A stretch of DNA of 64,000 nucleotides. Source: Paracoccus pantotrophus (GTDB taxonomy: Bacteria > Pseudomonadota > Alphaproteobacteria > Rhodobacterales > Rhodobacteraceae). The stretch lies in the NCBI RefSeq assembly GCF_008824185.1, contig NZ_CP044426.1, positions 434,001-498,000 of the forward strand. The letters are read 5' to 3'. The notes under the pieces are model-generated. The model was not told the origin of the DNA and searched no databases. It saw only the letters and a program-made list of their open reading frames with translations. The position numbers and the translations under genes were made by a program. Numbering within the stretch: the stretch's first letter is position 1; each line of letters opens with the position of its first letter. Of the stretch, positions 58,300 through 64,000 are shown piece after piece.

Positions 58300-59538
58300 A
58301 TGGACGGCGACATCCGCAAGAACAGCTATGACGACGGCTCGATGGACGCCCTGACCGGCGAGCAGAGCATCCGCAACTTCAACATCAACTTCGGTCCCCA
58401 GCACCCGGCCGCCCACGGCGTGCTGCGCATGGTGCTGGAGCTGGACGGCGAGATCGTCGAACGCGCCGACCCGCATATCGGCCTGCTGCACCGCGGCACC
58501 GAGAAGCTGATGGAGAGCCGCACCTATCTGCAGAACCTGCCCTATCTGGACCGGCTGGACTATGTGGCGCCGATGAACCAGGAACATGCCTGGTGCCTGG
58601 CGATCGAACGGCTGACCGGCACCACGATCCCGCGCCGCGCCAGCCTGATCCGGGTGCTTTACTCGGAAATCGGCCGCATCCTGAACCACCTGATGGGCAT
58701 CACCACCGGCGCCATGGACGTCGGCGCGCTGACCCCGCCGCTCTGGGGTTTCGAGGCGCGCGAGGAGCTGATGATCTTTTACGAGCGCGCCTGCGGGGCG
58801 CGGCTGCATGCCGCCTATTTCCGCCCCGGCGGGGTGCATCAGGATCTGCCGCCCGACCTGCTGGACGACATCGAGGAATGGTGCGAGCGTTTCCCGAAGC
58901 TGGTCGACGACCTCGACACGCTGCTGACGGAAAACCGCATCTTCAAGCAGCGCCTGGTGGATATCGGCATCGTGACCGAGGACGATGCGCTGGACTGGGG
59001 CTATACCGGGGTCATGGTGCGCGGCTCGGGCCTGGCCTGGGATCTGCGCCGCGCGCAGCCCTATGAATGCTATGACGAATTCGACTTCCAGATCCCGGTC
59101 GGCAAGAACGGCGACTGCTACGACCGCTATCTGTGCCGCATGGCCGAGATGCGCGAATCCTGCAAGATCATGCAGCAGGCGGTCCGCAAGCTGCGCGCCG
59201 AGCCCGCGGGCGACGTGCTGGCCCGCGGCAAGCTGACGCCCCCCAAGCGCGCCGAAATGAAGCGCGACATGGAAAGCCTGATCCATCACTTCAAGCTTTA
59301 CACCGAGGGCTTCCGGGTTCCGGCCGGCGAGGTCTATGCCGCCGTCGAGGCGCCCAAGGGCGAGTTCGGCGTCTACCTGGTCGCCGACGGCACCAACAAG
59401 CCCTGGCGCGCCAAGCTGCGCGCGCCCGGTTTTGCGCATCTCCAGTCGATCGACTGGATGTCGCGCGGTCACATGCTGGCCGACGTTCCGGCGATCATCG
59501 CCACGCTCGACATCGTTTTCGGAGAGGTTGACCGCTGA
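58300..59538 (+). CDS. nuoD: NADH-quinone oxidoreductase subunit D (Nqo4)
   Basis: This 412-residue 49-kDa homologue forms the quinone-binding chamber with NuoB. Landmarks are NFGPQHPAAHGVLR with the conserved quinone-site His, HIGLLHRGTEKLME, the conserved YVAPMNQEHAW with Tyr near the quinone headgroup, and FGEVDR at the end. Related to the large subunit of NiFe hydrogenases but without metal ligands. The stop and the nuoE start share one base (TGATG), so translation is coupled. Confidence 0.97.
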   Translation: MDGDIRKNSYDDGSMDALTGEQSIRNFNINFGPQHPAAHGVLRMVLELDGEIVERADPHIGLLHRGTEKLMESRTYLQNLPYLDRLDYVAPMNQEHAWCLAIERLTGTTIPRRASLIRVLYSEIGRILNHLMGITTGAMDVGALTPPLWGFEAREELMIFYERACGARLHAAYFRPGGVHQDLPPDLLDDIEEWCERFPKLVDDLDTLLTENRIFKQRLVDIGIVTEDDALDWGYTGVMVRGSGLAWDLRRAQPYECYDEFDFQIPVGKNGDCYDRYLCRMAEMRESCKIMQQAVRKLRAEPAGDVLARGKLTPPKRAEMKRDMESLIHHFKLYTEGFRVPAGEVYAAVEAPKGEFGVYLVADGTNKPWRAKLRAPGFAHLQSIDWMSRGHMLADVPAIIATLDIVFGEVDR

Positions 59539-60257
59539 TGCTGCGCCGTCTGTCCCCCATCCAGCCGGACTCCTTCGAGTTCACGCCCGCCAACCTGGAA
59601 TGGGCCCGCGCCCAGATGACCAAATACCCGGAAGGCCGCCAGCAATCGGCGATCATCCCGGTCCTGTGGCGCGCCCAGGAACAGGAAGGCTGGCTGAGCC
59701 GCCCGGCCATCGAATATTGCGCCGACCTGCTCGGGATGCCCTATATCCGGGCGCTGGAGGTCGCGACCTTCTATTTCATGTTCCAGCTCCAGCCGGTGGG
59801 TTCGGTCGCGCATATCCAGATCTGCGGCACCACCACCTGCATGATCTGCGGCGCCGAGGATCTGATCCGGGTCTGCAAGGAAAAGATCGCCCCCGAGCCG
59901 CATGCGCTGTCGGCGGACGGCCGGTTTTCCTGGGAAGAGGTCGAATGCCTGGGCGCCTGCACCAACGCGCCCATGGCCCAGATCGGCAAGGATTTCTACG
60001 AGGATCTGACGGCCGAGAAACTGTCGGCGCTGATCGACCGCTTCGCAGCGGGCGAGGCGCCGGTGCCGGGCCCGCAGAACGGCCGCTTCTCGGCCGAGCC
60101 GCTGGGCGGTCCGGTGGCGCTGGCTGCGCTGAAGGGCGGCGAGACCTATAACGCCAGCGTGGCGCGGGCGGTGCAGCTGGGCGACACGATCAAGCGCATC
60201 GACGGGACCGAGGTGCCGATCACGACGCCTTGGCTTGCGGCGCAGAACGGCGCCTGA
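59538..60257 (+). CDS. nuoE: NADH-quinone oxidoreductase subunit E (Nqo2)
   Basis: This 239-residue thioredoxin-like subunit carries the [2Fe-2S] cluster N1a. The ligands are in QICGTTTCMICGA and VECLGACTNAPM. N-terminal helices include YPEGRQQSAIIPVLW and SRPAIEYCADLLGM. After the fold comes a Pro/Ala/Gly-rich C-terminal stretch ending in VPITTPWLAAQNGA. In many alphaproteobacteria that end is fused to a helix-hairpin-helix domain. Here a similar domain is encoded by the next gene instead. It is coupled to nuoD by a one-base overlap. Confidence 0.96.
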   Translation: MLRRLSPIQPDSFEFTPANLEWARAQMTKYPEGRQQSAIIPVLWRAQEQEGWLSRPAIEYCADLLGMPYIRALEVATFYFMFQLQPVGSVAHIQICGTTTCMICGAEDLIRVCKEKIAPEPHALSADGRFSWEEVECLGACTNAPMAQIGKDFYEDLTAEKLSALIDRFAAGEAPVPGPQNGRFSAEPLGGPVALAALKGGETYNASVARAVQLGDTIKRIDGTEVPITTPWLAAQNGA

Positions 60258-60281
60258 TCGAAGGGGAGCGGGCAGGACGCG

Positions 60282-60905
60282 ATGGAACGGGCAGAATGCA
60301 CCAGGAACTGCTGGATCTCGGCGGCGATCGCCGGGGTGGTGGTGCTGCTGTTCACCGCCGGCATCGGCGAGCTGCACTGGCTGGCCGGGCTGTTCCTGGG
60401 CGTCGTGACTTTCGTGCTGTTCGGGGCGCTGATGGTCTGGCTGGTCTGCCACGAGCGGCCCGAGCTGTTCGGGGACGGGGCAGGGCTGACCGGCACCGAC
60501 TGGCAGCGCGCCGCGGTGGACCGCCAGCCCGAGACGCTGCTGGTCAGCGGCTCGTTGGGGCCCGAACCCTTCACCTCGGGCACGCAGATGCCCATCGTCG
60601 CCGGGGCGATGCCGTCGCCGGGGCCGCGGCCCGCTGCCGCCGTCAGACCCATGCCGGGTGCCGACGACCTGAAGCGGATCAAGGGTATCGGCCCGAAGAT
60701 CTCGGACTGGCTGAACGCGCAGGGCGTGACGCGCTATGACCAGATCGCCGCCTGGGACGCCGCCACCGTCGCCGATTTCGCGCAGCGGCTGGGCCGGATG
60801 GGCGGGCGGATCGAGGCCGATGACTGGGTCGGCCAGGCGAAATTGCTGGCGGCGGGGGGCGAGACCGGCCATTCCCGCCGCGTCGACAGGGGCGAGGTCG
60901 GCTGA
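60282..60905 (+). CDS. nqo-cluster URF: membrane protein with C-terminal helix-hairpin-helix domain
   Basis: This 207-residue protein lies between nuoE and nuoF. Two transmembrane helices at the N-terminus (about residues 12-52) are followed by a Pro/Ala-rich linker. A C-terminal HhH-like domain follows: ADDLKRIKGIGPKISDWLNA, GVTRYDQIAAWDAATVADFA. That domain resembles the tail fused to NuoE, or to ribosomal L21, in other alphaproteobacteria. It corresponds in position to an unidentified frame of the P. denitrificans nqo cluster. It may help assemble complex I; it shares one base with the next gene. Confidence 0.82.
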   Translation: MERAECTRNCWISAAIAGVVVLLFTAGIGELHWLAGLFLGVVTFVLFGALMVWLVCHERPELFGDGAGLTGTDWQRAAVDRQPETLLVSGSLGPEPFTSGTQMPIVAGAMPSPGPRPAAAVRPMPGADDLKRIKGIGPKISDWLNAQGVTRYDQIAAWDAATVADFAQRLGRMGGRIEADDWVGQAKLLAAGGETGHSRRVDRGEVG

Positions 60906-61168
60906 TGGCCCGCCCGGCAGGACATGCGGCGTCGCAGGCGGACAGGGCCGCCGCGGCGGATGCCCGGCAGATGCGGCTGGTGGCGGTGGTGATCGCCGCG
61001 ACCATGGCGCTGTGGCTGGGGGTGCAATGGCTGGGGGGCCAGCAGGGCTGGCCCGCGAAATACGCCTTTCTCGCCGATCTTGCGGCGATTGGGGCCTTGA
61101 TCTGGTCGCTTTTGGTGACCTTTCGGATCTGGCGGCGGCGCAAGGCGTCCTCGCAGGGACAAGGATAA
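60905..61168 (+). CDS. DUF5337 small membrane protein of the nqo cluster
   Basis: This 87-residue protein has two hydrophobic helices (LVAVVIAATMALWLGVQWLG and FLADLAAIGALIWSLLVTFR) and basic ends. It matches the DUF5337 pattern found at this place in Rhodobacterales nqo clusters. Its start shares one base with the preceding URF stop (TGATG), and nuoF follows after 4 nt. It is not one of the 14 core subunits. A supernumerary or assembly role is possible but unproven. Confidence 0.85.
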   Translation: MARPAGHAASQADRAAAADARQMRLVAVVIAATMALWLGVQWLGGQQGWPAKYAFLADLAAIGALIWSLLVTFRIWRRRKASSQGQG

Positions 61169-61172
61169 GACG

Positions 61173-62468
61173 ATGCTGAACGATCAGGACCGGATCTTTA
61201 CGAACCTTTACGGCATGGGCGACCGCAGCCTGGCCGGCGCGAAAAAGCGCGGCCATTGGGACGGCACCGCCGCGATCATCCAGCGCGGCCGCGACAAGAT
61301 CGTCGAGGAGATGAAGGCCTCGGGCCTGCGCGGCCGCGGCGGCGCAGGCTTCCCGACCGGCATGAAATGGTCCTTCATGCCCAAGGAATCCGACGGCCGC
61401 CCCTCCTACCTGGTCATCAACGCCGACGAATCCGAGCCCGCGACCTGCAAGGACCGCGAGATCATGCGCCACGATCCGCATACGCTGATCGAGGGCGCGC
61501 TGATCGCCAGCTTCGCCATGGGCGCGCATGCCGCCTATATCTATATCCGCGGCGAGTTCATCCGCGAGCGCGAGGCGCTGCAGGCCGCCATCGACGAATG
61601 CTACGACGCGGGCCTGCTGGGCCGCAACGCCGCCGGGTCGGGCTGGGATTTCGATCTTTACCTGCACCACGGCGCCGGCGCCTATATCTGCGGCGAGGAA
61701 ACCGCGCTGCTGGAATCGCTTGAGGGCAAGAAGGGCATGCCGCGCATGAAGCCGCCCTTCCCGGCCGGCGCGGGTCTCTATGGCTGCCCGACCACGGTGA
61801 ACAACGTCGAATCCATCGCCGTCGTGCCGACCATCCTGCGCCGCGGCCCGGAATGGTTCGCAAGCTTCGGCCGCCCGAACAACGCGGGCGTGAAGCTTTT
61901 CGGCCTGACCGGCCATGTCAACACCCCCTGCGTGGTCGAGGAGGCCATGTCGATCCCCATGCGCGAGCTGATCGAAAAGCATGGCGGCGGCATCCGCGGC
62001 GGCTGGAAGAACCTCAAGGCGGTGATCCCCGGCGGCGCCTCCTGCCCGGTGCTGACCGCCGAGCAATGCGAAAACGCGATCATGGATTACGACGGCATGC
62101 GCGAGCTGAAATCCAGCTTCGGCACCGCCTGCATGATCGTCATGGACCAGTCCACCGACGTGGTGAAGGCGATCTGGCGGCTGTCGAAATTCTTCAAGCA
62201 TGAAAGCTGCGGCCAATGCACCCCCTGCCGCGAAGGCACCGGCTGGATGATGCGGGTGATGGAGCGCCTGGTGCGCGGCGACGCCGAGATCGAAGAGATC
62301 GACATGCTTTTCGACGTCTCCAAGCAGGTCGAGGGCCACACCATCTGCGCGCTCGGCGATGCGGCGGCCTGGCCGATCCAGGGCCTGATCCGCAATTTCC
62401 GCGAAGAGATCGAGGACCGGATCAAGGCCAAGCGCACGGGCCGCATGGGCGCGATGGCGGCGGAGTAG
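61173..62468 (+). CDS. nuoF: NADH-quinone oxidoreductase subunit F (Nqo1), NADH-oxidising
   Basis: This 431-residue subunit binds FMN, NADH and cluster N3. The FMN/NADH site is GLRGRGGAGFPTGMKWSFM near residue 50 and GAGAYICGEETALLESLEG. The 4Fe-4S ligands are ESCGQCTPCREG near residues 346-352 and a later Cys in TICALGDAAAWP. The size equals the Nqo1 I recall from P. denitrificans. It is first to accept electrons from NADH. It follows the DUF5337 gene by 4 nt; 171 nt of apparently non-coding DNA separate it from the next URF. Confidence 0.97.
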   Translation: MLNDQDRIFTNLYGMGDRSLAGAKKRGHWDGTAAIIQRGRDKIVEEMKASGLRGRGGAGFPTGMKWSFMPKESDGRPSYLVINADESEPATCKDREIMRHDPHTLIEGALIASFAMGAHAAYIYIRGEFIREREALQAAIDECYDAGLLGRNAAGSGWDFDLYLHHGAGAYICGEETALLESLEGKKGMPRMKPPFPAGAGLYGCPTTVNNVESIAVVPTILRRGPEWFASFGRPNNAGVKLFGLTGHVNTPCVVEEAMSIPMRELIEKHGGGIRGGWKNLKAVIPGGASCPVLTAEQCENAIMDYDGMRELKSSFGTACMIVMDQSTDVVKAIWRLSKFFKHESCGQCTPCREGTGWMMRVMERLVRGDAEIEEIDMLFDVSKQVEGHTICALGDAAAWPIQGLIRNFREEIEDRIKAKRTGRMGAMAAE

Positions 62469-62639
62469 GCGATGACGGCGACCGGCCCCCTTTTCCCGGC
62501 AAGGCGCCTCCCCCAGGGGGAGCGCCGGCGCCTGCGCGCGCGCCGGCCGGGCCGGATCACGGCGCCCTCACGGCTTGGTGCCGAACCTTCGGGGCGGCCG
62601 CATGTTATGGCAGGAGGCCATGACAAGGAGGCTATTGCC

Positions 62640-63038
62640 ATGAAGCTGATCCCCGCCGCGCTGATCGCCGCGACGCTGGCTGCACCCGCCGCCGCGCTGG
62701 AGCCGCTGGCCCAAGAGAAATACATCAACGACCGGCTGATCGCCGCGCGCATCGCCGACCGCATCCGTCGCACCTGTCCCAGCATCGACGGCCGCATCCT
62801 CTATGCCTATGGCGAGGCGCGCAAGCTCAAGCGCTATGCCGAGGACAAGGGCTATTCGCGAACCGAGATCGACGCCTTCCTGGACAGCAAGGCGGACAAG
62901 GCGCGCATCTATGCCGTGGCCGAGGATTATCTGGCCCGCCAGGGCGCCAGGGCCGAAGACCCCGAGAGCTTTTGCCGCATCGGCCGGCGGGAGATCGCGC
63001 GAAATACCGTCATAGGCAGCCTGTTGGTGGCGAGATGA
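62640..63038 (+). CDS. DUF5333 secreted protein of the nqo cluster
   Basis: This 132-residue protein has a clear signal peptide (KLIPAALIAATLAAPAAALE, cleavage near 20), so it acts in the periplasm. The mature part, EKYINDRLIAARIADRIRRT and KADKARIYAVAEDYLARQGA, contains two Cys (TCPSID and FCRIGRRE) that could pair. It matches DUF5333. AAGGAGG lies close to the ATG at 62640. It is odd that a cytoplasm-facing complex I cluster encodes a secreted protein. It overlaps the next small gene by 4 nt. Confidence 0.85.
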   Translation: MKLIPAALIAATLAAPAAALEPLAQEKYINDRLIAARIADRIRRTCPSIDGRILYAYGEARKLKRYAEDKGYSRTEIDAFLDSKADKARIYAVAEDYLARQGARAEDPESFCRIGRREIARNTVIGSLLVAR

Positions 63039-63187
63039 AGACTTGGATGAACCGGATCGGCATCGCCCTGATGGCGGCGGCAGCGGCGGCGATGATCGCC
63101 GCGGACGGCTTTGCCGCCGAGCCGGCGCTGCGGCCGGGACAGGATGGCGCCCGCGCGACCGTTCCCGTGCAGGAGGCGCAGCCATGA
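63035..63187 (+). CDS. Small secreted or anchored peptide of the nqo cluster
   Basis: This 50-residue frame starts at ATG 63035, overlapping the DUF5333 stop as ATGA. It encodes a signal-like segment (MNRIGIALMAAAAAAMIAAD, then GFAAEP) and a short hydrophilic remainder. Translational coupling and the signal pattern support it as real. No family known. A further 40-codon frame (63184-63306) overlaps its stop by 4 nt but is of doubtful composition. Confidence 0.6.
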   Translation: MKTWMNRIGIALMAAAAAAMIAADGFAAEPALRPGQDGARATVPVQEAQP

Positions 63188-63317
63188 CGCCGGGACGGAT
63201 GGGATCGACAGGGCCACAGCAAACCGGGCCAGCCTTCGGCCAGCATTTACATCGCGCAAAACCTGCCGGAGATCGTTCCGGCGCGGTTTCCGGGCGCGAG
63301 GGATAAGGGAAGACAAG

Positions 63318-64000
63318 ATGGCGGATCTTCGCAAGATCAAGATCGACGACGTGGTTATCGAGGTCGATCCCAACATGACCCTGATCCAGGCCTGCGAACT
63401 GGCCGGGATCGAGGTGCCGCGTTTCTGCTATCACGAGCGGTTGTCGATCGCCGGCAACTGCCGCATGTGCCTGGTCGAGGTGGTGGGCGGCCCGCCCAAG
63501 CCCGCCGCCTCCTGCGCCATGCAGGTCAAGGACTTGCGCCCCGGCCCGGATGGCGCGCCCTCGGAGATCCGCACCAACAGCCCCATGGTCAAGAAGGCCC
63601 GCGAGGGGGTGATGGAGTTCCTGCTGATCAACCATCCCCTGGACTGCCCGATCTGCGACCAGGGTGGCGAATGCGACCTGCAGGACCAGGCCATGGCTTA
63701 CGGCGTCGATTTCAGCCGCTATCGCGAGCCGAAGCGCGCCAGTGAGGATCTGAACCTCGGCCCGCTGGTCGAGACGCATATGACCCGCTGCATCTCCTGC
63801 ACCCGCTGCGTGCGCTTCACCACCGAAGTGGCAGGCATCACCCAGATGGGCCAGACCGGCCGTGGCGAGGACAGCGAGATCACCAGCTATCTGAACCAGA
63901 CGCTGGAATCGAACATGCAGGGCAATATCATCGACCTGTGCCCGGTCGGCGCGCTGGTCTCCAAGCCCTATGCCTTCACCGCCCGGCCGTGGGAGCTGAC
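63318..64000 (+). CDS. nuoG: NADH-quinone oxidoreductase subunit G (Nqo3), N-terminal part, cut by window edge
   Basis: These are the first 227 codons of the large iron-sulfur subunit. A plant-type ferredoxin domain binds cluster N1b through RFCYHERLSIAGNCRMCLVE and AASCAM. The His-Cys3 site of N5 is HPLDCPICDQGGECDL. A first 4Fe-4S ligand set is CISCTRCVRF, with the fourth Cys in DLCPVGAL. The molybdopterin-like body lies outside the window. ATG 63318 has AAGGGAAG upstream. It is the seventh structural gene of the operon here. Confidence 0.96.
   Translation, partial: MADLRKIKIDDVVIEVDPNMTLIQACELAGIEVPRFCYHERLSIAGNCRMCLVEVVGGPPKPAASCAMQVKDLRPGPDGAPSEIRTNSPMVKKAREGVMEFLLINHPLDCPICDQGGECDLQDQAMAYGVDFSRYREPKRASEDLNLGPLVETHMTRCISCTRCVRFTTEVAGITQMGQTGRGEDSEITSYLNQTLESNMQGNIIDLCPVGALVSKPYAFTARPWEL

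Noticed and set aside
59469..62339. Antisense open frame of 956 codons over the nqo genes
   Set aside because: It covers several conserved complex I subunit genes and intergenic joints, and its composition is low-complexity. It is a GC artefact.
63184..63306. 40-codon frame after the small secreted peptide
   Set aside because: Composition is Gly/Arg/Gln-rich without pattern. Only the ATGA overlap supports it, so it is mentioned in findings and not called as a gene.

Overview
This GC-rich window comes from an alphaproteobacterium of the Rhodobacterales, almost certainly Paracoccus. The strongest sign is the right end. It carries the start of a complex I operon in the Paracoccus nqo arrangement, with Nqo7, Nqo6, Nqo5, Nqo4, Nqo2, Nqo1 and Nqo3 interrupted by small unidentified frames. 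The complete subunits are 121, 174-177, 208, 412, 239 and 431 residues, the sizes I recall for Paracoccus denitrificans. DUF1127, DUF2842, DUF2849, DUF5333 and DUF5337 proteins fit the same group. Nearly all genes look like ordinary chromosomal core genes. I see no rRNA, tRNA, CRISPR array, insertion sequence or prophage.

Left part (1-20 kb). The end of dihydrolipoyl dehydrogenase faces an M20 amidohydrolase. Next is a decayed TonB-dependent siderophore receptor, then a peptide-type ABC importer (a fused double ATPase divergent from a binding protein and two permeases). Housekeeping genes follow: purA-DUF2842-thiN, a P1 peptidase, msrA-prmA, rsmE, ubiA and a large OmpA-domain envelope protein. 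Two DUF1127 small proteins lie here.

Middle (20-47 kb). This part holds an aromatic aminotransferase with a mercaptopyruvate sulfurtransferase, smpB, an acetolactate synthase-like enzyme, and a compact minus-strand set running ycjX, ycjF-like, pbpC, arfB, NUDIX, phosphate transporter. hrpB, an HdeD-like protein, fmt and three tandem peptide deformylase genes follow. The last deformylase in that operon has lost a metal ligand and the catalytic glutamate. Next come a PatB/MalY lyase with an L,D-transpeptidase, a MATE exporter, a stand-alone Lrp ligand-binding domain and a HisC-like aminotransferase.

Right part (47-64 kb). A divergent Lrp/AsnC regulator precedes an assimilatory sulfate operon (DUF2849, cysI, cysH, DUF934, ferredoxin-NADP reductase). 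Then come topA, ggt, a DUF488 protein and the nqo operon, which runs off the window inside nqo3.

The most unusual signal is not a gene. A short oriented element (core GGGTATTTG or GGATATTTG, then an A/G-rich tail ending AAACGGTGAAA or AAGAAAGAAG) occurs at least 13 times. It nearly always follows the last gene of a transcription unit, on that gene's strand. It often trails a G/C hairpin, and twice it forms head-to-head pairs able to fold into long hairpins. It looks like a genome-wide 3'-end or termination module.
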